Source: Methanolinea sp. UBA473
GTDB taxonomy: Archaea > Halobacteriota > Methanomicrobia > Methanomicrobiales > Methanospirillaceae
Assembly: GCA_002509495.1 (NCBI GenBank)
Contig: DAEV01000081.1
Location: 1 to 25,316, forward strand
Length of the DNA stretch: 25,316 nucleotides
Reading direction: 5' to 3'
The position numbers and the translations under genes are program-made. Of the stretch, positions 1 through 7,626 are shown one piece after another (position 1 is the first letter of the stretch; each line of letters starts with the position of its first letter). The notes beneath the pieces were generated by a model, which saw only the letters and a list, made by a program, of their open reading frames with translations, was not told the origin of the DNA and made no database searches.

Positions 1-160
1 GGCAGCCCGGCCCCATCACGATCTTCAGACGGTCGGGCAGCACGCTCCGGAGACCCGCACGGGCGATCGCAGCCTCGTGCGTCCCGCAGATGTGCATGAA
101 AGTGTAGTTGCGGTCCGTCAATTCTTTGAGTTTTTGGGAGATCTCAGTTCCAAGGGCCAT
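1..160 (-). CDS. hypD: HypD, [NiFe]-hydrogenase maturation protein (5' end only)
   Basis: Only the first 53 codons lie in the window; the gene continues past the left edge. HypD works with HypC in building the Fe(CN)2CO group of [NiFe]-hydrogenases. The visible N-terminus contains MHICGTHEAAIARAGLR (residues 22-38) and ends in IVMGPGC, which match the conserved CGTHE and GPGCPVC regions of HypD. The start is the ATG at 158-160; no strong ribosome binding site precedes it. It is divergent from the mechanosensitive channel gene, with 44 bases between the starts. Identity is secure from the motif although most of the gene is not seen. Confidence 0.93.
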   Translation of the reverse strand, partial: MALGTEISQKLKELTDRNYTFMHICGTHEAAIARAGLRSVLPDRLKIVMGPGC

Positions 161-204
161 TTCTGCTTAATGATTTTATTCGATCGGAACATAATGGTAC
201 TGAT

Positions 205-1254
205 ATGGCGACCGAGAGCCTATTCGGGATCAGCGGAAACCTGCTCGCCCTTATCGTGAGTGTCGCAGGGTTGATCATCGCCCTTGTAATGTACGGGATC
301 ATAGGATGGTTCCGCAAAAAAGCAGAACAGACCGAGTCCAAGCTGGACGACCTCATCCTGGCCGCCTTCGGCACCCCGGCGGTTGTTGCGGTGCTTGTCG
401 TCACAATGTTCCTCTCGCTCCAGGTCGCGGATCTGCCTCCCCAGTTCCAGTTCATCCTGGACAGCAAGTATATCAACGTGGTCTGGATCCTTCTTGGCGC
501 CTGGATCCTCTCGACATTCCTTTATAAGATGATCGAGACATACGGCCATCGCATTGCGGCCGGGACGGAGAGCGACCTTGACGACCGGATGATCGCCCTC
601 GCACAGATCACATCCAAGTATGTAATCTGGTTCGCCGCCCTCCTCCTCATCCTCTACGTCCTCGAGATCAACATCACCCCGTTCCTGGCCGGGGCAGGGA
701 TCGCAGGGCTGGCCGTGGCGCTGGCCGCCCAGGATTTCCTCTCCAACTTCTTCGGGGGCGCCATAATCGCGGTCGACAAGCCGTTCAAACTCAAAGACCG
801 TATCATGATCGACCAGTTCGTCGGTGACGTGATCCAGGTCGGCGCCCGGAGCACCAGGATGCGGACCCTGGACAACCAGATCGTGACCTTCCCGAACAAG
901 AAGGTCATGGACAGCTACGTGATCAACTATGCCCAGCCCGACCTGCGCCTGAAAGTCCGGGTCAACGTGGGAGTGGCCTACGGGTCGGATATCGAGAAAG
1001 TCCGGAGGGTCCTTTGCGAAATTGCGAGGGACGCATCGAAATCGGTTTCCTATATCGTCGAGGATCCTGAACCGATCGTGTATTTCCTGGAATTCGGGGA
1101 TTCCAGCCTGAAGTTCCAGCTCGTGGTCTGGACCAACGACTTTGCTATGACCCTTGAGACCCAGGACGCGATCAACACCCGGATCGCCCGCCGGTTCGCG
1201 GAGGAAAGGATCGAGATCCCCTTCCCGCAGATGGACGTCCATATGAAAAAATAA
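205..1254 (+). CDS. MscS-family mechanosensitive ion channel
   Basis: A 349-residue integral membrane protein of the small-conductance mechanosensitive channel family, which opens under membrane tension to release solutes during osmotic downshock. Hydrophobic segments lie near residues 12-34, 53-73, 92-110 and 137-153. The pore helix at about 156-190 is rich in Gly and Ala (LAGAGIAGLAVALAAQDF) and is followed by the FGG-I---KPF turn. The beta domain shows GDVIQVGARSTRMRTLDN and then IVTFPNKKV, the usual MscS signature. Five likely membrane segments instead of the three of E. coli MscS fits the archaeal MscMJ-like type. TTTTATTC at 174-181 is a plausible TATA box 28 bases before the ATG, suggesting a very short or absent leader. 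It is monocistronic by position. Confidence 0.93.
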   Translation: MATESLFGISGNLLALIVSVAGLIIALVMYGIIGWFRKKAEQTESKLDDLILAAFGTPAVVAVLVVTMFLSLQVADLPPQFQFILDSKYINVVWILLGAWILSTFLYKMIETYGHRIAAGTESDLDDRMIALAQITSKYVIWFAALLLILYVLEINITPFLAGAGIAGLAVALAAQDFLSNFFGGAIIAVDKPFKLKDRIMIDQFVGDVIQVGARSTRMRTLDNQIVTFPNKKVMDSYVINYAQPDLRLKVRVNVGVAYGSDIEKVRRVLCEIARDASKSVSYIVEDPEPIVYFLEFGDSSLKFQLVVWTNDFAMTLETQDAINTRIARRFAEERIEIPFPQMDVHMKK

Positions 1255-1285
1255 ATTTCCTCCTCTTTTTCGGAAGAACAAAATC

Positions 1286-1293
1286 TTTTTATC
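1286..1293 (+). promoter_or_regulatory. Probable TATA box of the isomerase-like gene
   Basis: TTTTTATC is centred about 27 bases before the GTG start at 1316. This spacing predicts a leaderless transcript and is the main reason for accepting that GTG, since no Shine-Dalgarno sequence is visible. Confidence 0.45.
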
Positions 1294-1315
1294 GCATTCC
1301 TGGGATACGGGTTGT

Positions 1316-2056
1316 GTGTACGGCATCTCCTCTTTCTGCCTCCACCATGAACCTCTGGATTCGGCGCTCGAGACGCTCTCATCGTTGACAGACCTCGTCG
1401 AGATCATGGATGATGGGCCTCATCTCATCGATTCCAATGAGATCCTGGACTCCTACTCCCTCCGGTACGCATTCCACGCACCCTCCCGGACCGTGAACAT
1501 TGCGAGCATTCTCGAACCAATCCGGAAGGCCAGCGTAGAGGTGATCGGCCGGTGCTTCGCCCTTGCCGCCGAAAAAAACAGCAACGTTGTGATTCATCCC
1601 GGATATTTTGCATGGGCAGAGGAGAAGGAGTTGGCCCGACGACAATTTTTTAGATCGTTTGCAGACCTCAACCGGATCGCGGGGGAATTGTCGGTCACGT
1701 ACTACATGGAGAACATGGGGAACTGGAACTACTTCTTCCTCCGCTCTCCCGATGAGCTGGAAATGATCGACGGTGTCGGCCTCGCACTCGACGTGGGTCA
1801 TGCAAACCTCAACTCCTGCCTCCCGGGTTTTCTCTCCCACACCATCTCCCATGTCCACCTCCACGACAACGATGGAAAAGACGACACCCACTCCCCGGTG
1901 GGGGAGGGCTCTATTGACTTTTCCGCGGTGATGCGGGCGATCGAACGGGACAAGGCCGTGCCCATAATAGAGGTCGCGACCCTGGAAGGAACCGAGAAGA
2001 GCATCCGGATGCTGGAACGGATCACCGGGAGATCCACTAAGATCCCTTCCGCGTGA
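1316..2056 (+). CDS. Sugar phosphate isomerase/epimerase-like TIM-barrel protein
   Basis: A 246-residue protein resembling the AP-endonuclease-2 / xylose-isomerase-like TIM-barrel superfamily (COG1082). Typical metal-ligand strands are visible: VVIHPGYF, YYMENMGNWN (Glu ligand), LALDVGHAN (Asp and His ligands), HVHLHDNDG (His-x-His-x-Asp) and a late PIIEV Glu. The GEGSIDF motif after HDN is common in the family. The substrate cannot be told from sequence; members act on sugars, inosose or abasic DNA, and the short length argues for the isomerase/epimerase type. The start is a GTG placed 27 bases after a TATA-like box. It lies between the channel gene and tRNA-Thr with no evident operon partner. 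Confidence 0.82.
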   Translation: MYGISSFCLHHEPLDSALETLSSLTDLVEIMDDGPHLIDSNEILDSYSLRYAFHAPSRTVNIASILEPIRKASVEVIGRCFALAAEKNSNVVIHPGYFAWAEEKELARRQFFRSFADLNRIAGELSVTYYMENMGNWNYFFLRSPDELEMIDGVGLALDVGHANLNSCLPGFLSHTISHVHLHDNDGKDDTHSPVGEGSIDFSAVMRAIERDKAVPIIEVATLEGTEKSIRMLERITGRSTKIPSA

Positions 2057-2189
2057 AGGCATCCGGATAGAGGCAATTTACCCCGAATCGTGTTTTTTTC
2101 CCGGATCAGTCCGTAATCTTTTAAACTGAATACGTCCCATGCTATTGATACGTTCTGCTCCGGGCTCCTCACCCGGCGATGCATTGCGT

Positions 2190-2262
2190 GCCTTTGTGGC
2201 TCAGTCGGTAGAGCGACACCTTGGTAAGGTGTAGGTCGGGGGTTCGATTCCCCCCAAAGGCT
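2190..2262 (+). tRNA. tRNA-Thr (anticodon GGT)
   Basis: A complete cloverleaf is readable. The acceptor stem GCCTTTG pairs with CAAAGGC, and a U discriminator follows, as expected for archaeal tRNA-Thr. The D arm is GCTC-AGTCGGTA-GAGC, the anticodon stem ACACC/GGTGT encloses TTGGTAA (anticodon GGT), and the T arm is GGGGG-TTCGATT-CCCCC. There is no encoded CCA and no intron. A TTTTAAAC element near 2118-2125 may be its TATA box. A tyrosine-integrase gene starts just 3', the usual arrangement when a tRNA 3' end serves as attachment site. Confidence 0.97.
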
Positions 2263-2287
2263 CTGGGGCATCAAGTTCAATTCCCCC
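2242..2287 (+). repeat. Direct repeat of the tRNA T-arm: possible attachment-site remnant
   Basis: GTTCGATTCCCCC in the tRNA T arm (2242-2254) recurs as GTTCAATTCCCCC at 2275-2287, with 12 of 13 bases identical and 33 bases between copies. The second copy lies between the tRNA and the integrase. This could be a leftover of integration at the tRNA 3' end, but the T-arm sequence is a common consensus, so chance or tRNA-derived duplication remains possible. Confidence 0.35.
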
Positions 2288-2290
2288 ATC

Positions 2291-3570
2291 TTGTTTTATA
2301 TGCCCAAGTATTCGAATTCTCTTTATGATGCTTCCACATCTGTTCAGCGGGAGCATTTTGTGGGTATCAAATCTGAATACGGCGACGCTGCAATCATCCA
2401 GGCAGTTGCGACCGGCCATTTCAATTGCCGGGATGAAGGACTTATCAGGGAATTTATCGCTGCACGACGAGAGTCAGCGGGGATTAGCATCGGCCGGGCT
2501 AACAAAATCACGTTCACGCTTATCAGCTGGCGTCGTTTTCTGCCTCATTTTGCCGTTCTCACAATACCAGACATCTACACCGGGATCGAGGTGATGCGGG
2601 CCGGAAAGAACCTAAAAGGCCGGTCGTTCAAGCAGAACACTCAACATGACTACATCCGGATCCTCAAGCAGTTCCTTCTCTGGAAGGTCGAGAACGAGTA
2701 CATCGACTTGCCAGAGAAGAAGGTGAAAAAGATACGCACACCGCCTGATGACACAATGACCAAGAAGGCCGGCGACCTGCTTACGCCAAAGGAAATACAA
2801 TCTCTGGTCAATGTATGCAATACTTCCCGGGACCGGGCTCTCATCCTCGCACTGTATGAAGGAGGGTTTCGCGTGGGGGAAATCTCAAAGTCGATTCCAA
2901 GGGTATCGCGGTGAATCTGGACTTTAAGACAGGGATACCCCGATATATCCAGCTTGTCATGCCCAAGAAATTTTTCGCTGAATGGCGGGCCGACTATCCC
3001 GTGCAGATTACACCCGACTCCCTGGTATTTCTCAATGAGCGCGGAGGTCCTCTCACGTATGCAGGGGGTTCCTCGGAGATCCGTCGTATCGCAAGGAGGG
3101 CCAACCTTCCCAAGCGGATCACCCCGCATATCCTCAGGCATTCGAGAATCACCTATCTCCTGCGGGAAGACATGAAGGAAAGTACCCTCAAGTTGATGAT
3201 ATGGGGGTCAATGTCATCGGAGATGCTCAAAACGTATGTCCACCTCACCGGACTGGACATTGATACGAAAATTTCCCGGCTCTATGGAATGGATGCGGGC
3301 CAGGGTACCGTGAGATATGAAAAACTCGAGCCGATTGTCTGCCCATCCTGCAACTTGGTCAATCCCCCAGGAGAGGATTATTGCCGGAACTGCATGGAAC
3401 CGCTCACTCCGGAAGCGATTGCCGAAGAGGAAAGCGTGCAGCGGTTCGTGCTGAAGAATTTCTCGCATATTGTTGAGGGATTCATCTTATTGACTTTGGC
3501 ATATGTTTTATCAGCATCTTGGACTTTTAAGATGATTGTTTTTGGATTAAGGCAATCATTGAGCATGTAA
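2291..3570 (+). pseudogene. Tyrosine recombinase/integrase, broken by an internal deletion and frameshift
   Basis: Two reading frames together make one archaeal tyrosine integrase. The first (2291-2914; the internal ATG at 2300 is an alternative start) carries the N-terminal SAM-like DNA-binding domain and the box I arginine in LYEGGFRVGEI, then leaves frame and stops. The second (open to 3570) resumes with KVDSKGIAVNLDFKTG. It has HILRHSRITYLL (the H-x-x-R box), WGS and the catalytic tyrosine in LKTYVHLTG. A four-cysteine zinc ribbon (CPSC...CRNC) typical of archaeal integrases follows, then a hydrophobic tail. About ten residues expected between the box I GEI and KVDSKG appear to be missing, pointing to a small out-of-frame deletion. 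The halves overlap as GTGA at 2911-2914. All catalytic residues survive, so split expression cannot be excluded, but separation inside the catalytic domain makes a pseudogene more likely. Confidence 0.8.
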
Positions 3571-3602
3571 ACCAAATAATTCCCGCTGGTGGCCTGTCTA
3601 TT

Positions 3603-4460
3603 TTATGTTAAATAATGCTTACGAATTTTATCGGTGATTTCTTTTCTAATCTTATAATTAACGTTAGGAACTGTACACATAAAAACAAGCCAACGCTCGT
3701 AGTCGGAGAAACTGGGGTGTGTAAGAGCGTGATTTTCTTCATGTTTCATGCTCTTTAAAAATTCAACAATATCAGATGTGGCTGTGATATATTGGTCATC
3801 GATCAATCCCTTCAATCCGAATTGGCATAAATCAAGAGCGTCCTGATATCGAGAATGTAAACCAGAAGGGCCTGTAATATCGCCTAAACCAGATCCGAGT
3901 AACATAGAATAAAATCCATAATAAAAACCGCCGCCGATCTTCTGATCGCATGTAGATTCTGGAGACCTGAAGTTTTTATAATAGTCATATAACCCGATAA
4001 ATAAGCTTGGATGTGTTCTATCAACCGAATATGCTATTCGTTTAAATGTTTCCCAATTGATCCTCCTTTGTACCCAATTCTTAAGCAATTCTGCTAATAT
4101 TAATGCTTTAAACTCATTGTCATAACGATCCAAAAGAATGAGTATTTTTTCATTAACTTTTCCACGGAATTTTTCATTAGTCAATACATCTGAAACAAAA
4201 TTTTGTATTTCCGCAGTATTTAAACCAGAATTAAAATGATTAATGAAAAGAACCACTTTTTTCATAAAGAATCGATCTCGAACTCCAAGAATCCCTTTAT
4301 AGAGTATATTAATTGCCCGAAGAATTGGGATTATCTCAACAACATTAGATTTGATTAGTTCATCAAAATCTAGATCTAATATTTCCTGTGCAATTGGGTA
4401 TGTATTTTGAAAAATTGACTGATCCATTGGTTTGATGATTTCTAAATACTCTTCTGGCAT
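3603..4460 (-). CDS. Hypothetical AT-rich island protein
   Basis: A 285-residue protein whose family I do not recognise. It has no signal peptide or convincing membrane segment. The first 160 residues look helical, with heptad-like hydrophobic spacing, so a soluble cytoplasmic protein is likely. The second half has a Gly/Tyr-rich patch (IGGGFYYGFYSMLLGSGLGD) and a basic C-terminus. Expression signals are good: AGGTGTG lies just before the ATG and ATATAATA at 4482-4491 is about 27 bases upstream. Base composition is strikingly AT-rich compared with genes outside 3570-5580, and it lies directly behind a broken integrase, both consistent with horizontal acquisition. A defence or regulatory role is possible but unsupported. 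Confidence 0.72.
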   Translation of the reverse strand: MPEEYLEIIKPMDQSIFQNTYPIAQEILDLDFDELIKSNVVEIIPILRAINILYKGILGVRDRFFMKKVVLFINHFNSGLNTAEIQNFVSDVLTNEKFRGKVNEKILILLDRYDNEFKALILAELLKNWVQRRINWETFKRIAYSVDRTHPSLFIGLYDYYKNFRSPESTCDQKIGGGFYYGFYSMLLGSGLGDITGPSGLHSRYQDALDLCQFGLKGLIDDQYITATSDIVEFLKSMKHEENHALTHPSFSDYERWLVFMCTVPNVNYKIRKEITDKIRKHYLT

Positions 4461-4830
4461 TTAACACACCTGATTTTATTTTTATTATATGTCTATTTGA
4501 AAGAGTTGCATTAACGGAAATAGGATTTATGGTTTTTCGTTTTGTATTGTTGGTTACTACTGAAAAACCTTAGATCTTGGAGATCAAATTATAACTTCAG
4601 TGCAACAATTTTTCCACTAAAGGTGGGGGATAGGCAAGTTCCCCCTCTCTCCTCACCTTTTGGGCCGGGCTTCTCCTTTCCCAAGGAAGAGGGAGTCTAA
4701 GAGAGGGAGGCCTTCGGCAAAGAAAAATTATTTGCAATGTAAAATGTATTCATTAATGTTTTTCAAATGGGGGATATTTTAATCGAATTGGGAGGAATTT
4801 CTATTAACACTCGTGAATAAAAAAAGAATT
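4461..4830. other. AT-rich intergenic region with a GC-rich inverted-repeat block
   Basis: No coding region is apparent over this 370-base gap between two minus-strand genes. It contains the promoter of the orphan gene at its left end and an isolated GC-rich block near 4622-4718 with inverted repeats. The rest is AT-rich and unremarkable. Confidence 0.6.
4622..4718. repeat. GC-rich inverted-repeat block with two mutually exclusive foldings
   Basis: CCCTCTCT (4643-4650) can pair with AGAGAGGG (4700-4707), enclosing a second hairpin, TCCTT/AAGGA, around 4674-4687. Alternatively GGGGGA (4625-4630) pairs with TCCCCC (4640-4645), closed by GGTG/CACC at 4622-4625 and 4654-4657. The two foldings compete for the same bases. 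The block is sharply richer in G+C than its surroundings. It could be a structured RNA, a terminator-like element or a small mobile-element remnant; no coding capacity is apparent. Confidence 0.4.
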
Positions 4831-5463
4831 TTACATGTTATCCACAGTTTTCTCTGCGGCCTTTATTGAAACTTGCTTGGTGATTCCTTCTGTCCCTTCA
4901 TAAGAATAATCTGGGGGTTTCAAATCATACAAAGTATCAATAGCGACGATTAAATTGTCTTGCTTAAATGCAATGGTCACTTCACCACGATCAAAATGGT
5001 ATACCCCCTGTTTATTTCCTACCTGTATCGGACCATCTGATGACTTTTCCCAGAATCCTGAATACCACTCTCGTGCCTTATCAGGGGTTTGGTAAATGTA
5101 TACGTCAATAGTGAATAGATCGATTAAACCATCGTAAGATGAGCCTTTTACTGGTTCCCAAACACTGTGTACTGTATACAAATCTCCCCAAATTGTCCCA
5201 CTTGTGGGATCCTTTGCTTTTACTTTTTGAGCAAATCCGGGAATTTCTGGAGGGATAATTCGATTTGCATATGCGATATCAGCATCTAAATTTGAGCGTG
5301 ATTGGGATGGTGAGGTTGTGGCAGTAATTTTTTGATTTGAGAGTTCATCCTTTATCGCTTCTTCTTTGTTATTTTTTGTTGATGTGCATCCAGAGATGAT
5401 TATCAGTCCAAACAGGAGAATTATAATCAATCCTGGGAATATGCAACAATTCGTTTTACTCAT
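4831..5463 (-). CDS. Predicted membrane-anchored lipoprotein of unknown function
   Basis: A 210-residue exported protein. The N-terminus has a charged start, a hydrophobic core (LIIILLFGLIIIS) and a lipobox-like SGC-TS at about residues 24-28, predicting cleavage before Cys and lipid anchoring outside the cytoplasmic membrane. A Ser/Thr/Asn/Lys-rich linker follows, then a roughly 140-residue folded domain with alternating hydrophobic strands (DLFTIDVYIYQTPDKAREWY, EVTIAFKQDNLIVAIDTLYD). Similar small domains occur in methanogen surface lipoproteins, but I cannot name a family. GAGGTGA just upstream of the ATG is a near-perfect ribosome binding site. The gene shares the AT-rich composition of its neighbour and lies in the island behind the integrase. 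Confidence 0.78.
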   Translation of the reverse strand: MSKTNCCIFPGLIIILLFGLIIISGCTSTKNNKEEAIKDELSNQKITATTSPSQSRSNLDADIAYANRIIPPEIPGFAQKVKAKDPTSGTIWGDLYTVHSVWEPVKGSSYDGLIDLFTIDVYIYQTPDKAREWYSGFWEKSSDGPIQVGNKQGVYHFDRGEVTIAFKQDNLIVAIDTLYDLKPPDYSYEGTEGITKQVSIKAAEKTVDNM

Positions 5464-5869
5464 TTACTCACCTCATGGATTTTCAACGGTTTGGGGGGAC
5501 AGTCATAAAAAAATTTCGGATTTATTTTTTAATGAAAAATAATTACACCTTCGATATACCCAAAATCCAATTTTCTCTTCAAGCCGGCCGTTGACCTGCC
5601 GGGCGATGGGAGCGAAGCGGGCCCGAGTACCTCGCTAATAATGGATCCCAATTTGGTCCGGAGACTGGATCCCAGCCAGCGATTTATCCTCATCGCGGGT
5701 GTCTCCCACGGTTCCCGTCCAGGCTCTTCTTTTCGATTCCATCCCGATCAGGAGAGAGAATCAAATATTATTGAGAACAAAAAAAGACCGGTTGAGATTC
5801 AGCCGCGGTCTTGGCGTGTTCATGACGAATGAATACCTTATTGCAAGGGATCCAGCTCAAGCCACCAGA
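5464..5869. other. Intergenic region at the end of the AT-rich island
   Basis: No convincing gene is seen in these 406 bases. The left part is AT-rich and holds the lipoprotein promoter, with poly-A/T TATA-like stretches at 5505-5535. A GC-rich segment starts abruptly near 5580 with CCGGC/GCCGG inverted repeats at 5585-5602, marking the change back to chromosomal composition and a possible right edge of the island. The motif TTCGATTCC at 5732-5740 matches the tRNA T loop and is a weak candidate for a distal attachment remnant. A terminator for the methyltransferase gene lies at 5779-5812. Confidence 0.5.
5779..5812 (-). terminator. Probable intrinsic-type terminator of the methyltransferase gene
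   Basis: On the minus strand AAGACCG and CGGTCTT form a 7-bp stem around a 15-base loop, directly followed by a run of seven T. It is about 60 bases after the methyltransferase stop codon and oriented to serve it. Confidence 0.6.
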
Positions 5870-6478
5870 TCATTTCCTTGAGATCGACGAGAGCCAGGCA
5901 CGGGAACCCACGGACCTGGTCCGGCTTTCGAAGACGGCCGGCCGTATGTAGTGAATCTTCCACCCATCCGAAAAACAGTCCCGAATCTCCTGTTTTGTGA
6001 TTCTCCTCGGACCGTATCCGGCAGGCTCCAGGTCGGAAAAACAGAGCATGAAATAATTCCCGGAGGAAGTCAGGACATCTGCCAGGTTCTCGACGAAGGT
6101 CGACCGGTCCTCGTCGGTAAGAGTATGGAAAAGCCCGGAATCGGTGGCGGTATCGAATTTCCTGTTGAGCTGCGGCAGTTCGAGGGCGTCCAGGACAAGA
6201 AAATTGACCTTAAATCCCCTTGCGGCAGCCTTCTCCCTTGCTTTTTCGATCGCAAGCGGGGTTGCGTCGATCCCCCATACTTCGTGCCCTTCCGATGCAA
6301 AGAGGAGGGCATTCTCTCCTGTTCCACACCCGATATCCAGCACAGATCCCCTGATCTCACCCCTCCTGACAAGATCTGCGAACTCCTTCTGGGGCCGGCC
6401 GATATCCCAGGGAGGTGAACTCCTGTACGCTGAGTCAAAGAACCCCATACATCCCCATAGAGTCGGGATCTTTATCAT
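5870..6478 (-). CDS. Class I SAM-dependent methyltransferase
   Basis: A 202-residue Rossmann-fold methyltransferase. Motif I is VLDIGCGTGENALLFA, followed by the acidic end of strand 2 (VWGIDATPLAIEKAREKA), FLVLDALELP at strand 3 and a DTATDSGLFHTL segment at strand 4. The start region FFDSAYRSSPPWDIGRPQKEF is typical of small-molecule/thiopurine-like methyltransferases; the true substrate is unknown. The frame is open upstream to an ATG at 6568, but CTTTAAATTTTATTC (6544-6558) between looks like the TATA box. I therefore prefer the ATG at 6478 (MIKIP); the ATG at 6448 (MGFFDS) is another candidate. A stem-loop terminator follows the gene. It has no operon partner. Confidence 0.85.
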   Translation of the reverse strand: MIKIPTLWGCMGFFDSAYRSSPPWDIGRPQKEFADLVRRGEIRGSVLDIGCGTGENALLFASEGHEVWGIDATPLAIEKAREKAAARGFKVNFLVLDALELPQLNRKFDTATDSGLFHTLTDEDRSTFVENLADVLTSSGNYFMLCFSDLEPAGYGPRRITKQEIRDCFSDGWKIHYIRPAVFESRTRSVGSRAWLSSISRK

Positions 6479-6548
6479 CCTATCTTCAGAACGAAGCAGC
6501 GTATCGCGATACCCCGGATTACCGGCTTCCCATAAAGGCCCCTGAATA

Positions 6549-6557
6549 AAATTTAAA
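6549..6557 (-). promoter_or_regulatory. TATA box of the methyltransferase gene
   Basis: On the minus strand TTTAAATTT stands about 75 bases before the preferred ATG at 6478. It lies inside the 5' extension of the reading frame, which argues against the upstream ATG at 6568. Confidence 0.45.
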
Positions 6558-6652
6558 GGGAGTTCCAATCCTGAAATCCTGAATCAACCCGGATAGACCC
6601 GAAAGTTTTTTATGGTAAACGTGAAATTCTCTCCTGGATATGAGGTAGCTGC

Positions 6653-6973
6653 ATGCTTGAACTCCCCCTTGGGAAAAAGATCCTTGTTGGCTGCGGATTG
6701 ATCATGGTGGTTCTTCTCCTTGTCACCCCTGCTGCAGCCAGGACCCTTTCCGATTCGGTCTTTACCACGAAGGTGAATACCGGAGTCCACCAGTACATGA
6801 AGAACTATGGATACGATGCCTCAGGCATAGATGATCTGAGTTCCTGTTTTTCTGCTCTCAGAAGTCTGGATCTGGCCCCGAGCCCCACACCGGGGGATCA
6901 CCCTGTACCCGTCCCGATGGCGTCCATATACGGAAGGGTGCCGTCCATATTCGATTATATCACCATTACATGA
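6653..6973 (+). CDS. Small exported or membrane-anchored hypothetical protein
   Basis: A 106-residue protein with a clear signal peptide or membrane anchor: LGKK followed by ILVGCGLIMVVLLLVTP and an AAA-R site near residue 29 suggest Sec export and possible cleavage. The mature part is short, has a single Cys (in SSCFSA) and a Pro-rich stretch (SPTPGDHPVPVP), and ends in YITIT. No family is recognised. GAGGT lies about 6 bases before the ATG, and TTTTTTATGG around 6605-6614 is a plausible TATA element. It is flanked by unrelated genes on the opposite strand. Confidence 0.6.
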   Translation: MLELPLGKKILVGCGLIMVVLLLVTPAAARTLSDSVFTTKVNTGVHQYMKNYGYDASGIDDLSSCFSALRSLDLAPSPTPGDHPVPVPMASIYGRVPSIFDYITIT

Positions 6974-7181
6974 CAAACACCGCAGGATGAGGGAACCCAC
7001 TGCCACATGACGGGGGAAGAGTACTCTTTCCCAACCCTCCCTCCTTTTTTCCCGAACACTCCCTGTGTTTTCCATCGGGTTCACAACCCGGATGTCCATG
7101 AACTGATCCTGATCATGGAACTACCTGACCGTTCCTTCAATGCAGCGATATCCAGTTCAAAAGAGAGATAACAGGGGATCG

Positions 7182-7346
7182 TTACTTTTTTATTGCGGCC
7201 TTCACCTTTGCCAGGATATCCGGCGGCATAGGGTCCATTTTGTGGACGGTCTTTGCATGTTCCACGATCTTCTTCATCAGCTCTGCTTCGGTGTCCGCAG
7301 AGGCCTCGAACGGGCATGTCTTGGCTATACATTTAAAAGATGGCAT
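7182..7346 (-). CDS. DUF1059-family small protein
   Basis: A 54-residue gene, short enough to be missed by common length cut-offs. The product begins MPSFKCIAKTCPFEASADTE and continues ELMKKIVEHAKTVH, then MPPDILAKVKAAIKK. The pattern C-x4-CPFE-A-x-TEAELMKKI-EHAK-VH matches small DUF1059 proteins common in archaea and bacteria; the function is unknown. Two Cys (6 and 11) and two His (30 and 35) are conserved and could bind a metal, which is inference. GGTGA precedes the ATG by about 6 bases. It is convergent with the small exported-protein gene and divergent from the beta-propeller gene. Confidence 0.88.
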   Translation of the reverse strand: MPSFKCIAKTCPFEASADTEAELMKKIVEHAKTVHKMDPMPPDILAKVKAAIKK

Positions 7347-7626
7347 CGATTTCACCAGTGTCTCATTATGCTATGCCTATTTATGTGTATTGGAATTCCT
7401 GGTATTGTCCTGATACGGAAAGTCTCTGCAGCAGAACCGGGGCAATACCTGTGTGTCGGACTCTGCATTCAGCGTCACAGTCATGAGACCGATCCGGGGC
7501 CGGATTTCATGTAAATTCACAAACTCGGGGTTTGTGGATTTTTTCTACCGTTCAACCCGGGAACTCCCGGGGGGTGGAGACCGGGAACCGGTAGGTTTAT
7601 TCTACTGGATAACTGAGGGGGCGACG

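Noticed and set aside
220..1407. Long minus-strand open frame opposite the MscS channel
   Set aside because: Antisense of a well-recognised gene in GC-rich DNA; the translation is rich in Asp/His/Gly without any motif.
1379..2062. Minus-strand open frame opposite the isomerase-like gene
   Set aside because: The plus strand carries the TIM-barrel motifs; the antisense product resembles nothing.
2300..3570. Programmed frameshift producing an intact integrase
   Set aside because: No slippery sequence or pseudoknot is evident at the junction, and residues appear to be missing there, so a shift alone would not restore the protein.
5641..5881. Short plus-strand frames in the gap after the island
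   Set aside because: No start signal, no motif, and they cross the methyltransferase terminator.
6821..7099. 92-residue minus-strand frame near the small exported protein
   Set aside because: No ribosome binding site or motif, and it overlaps the 3' end of the better-supported plus-strand gene.
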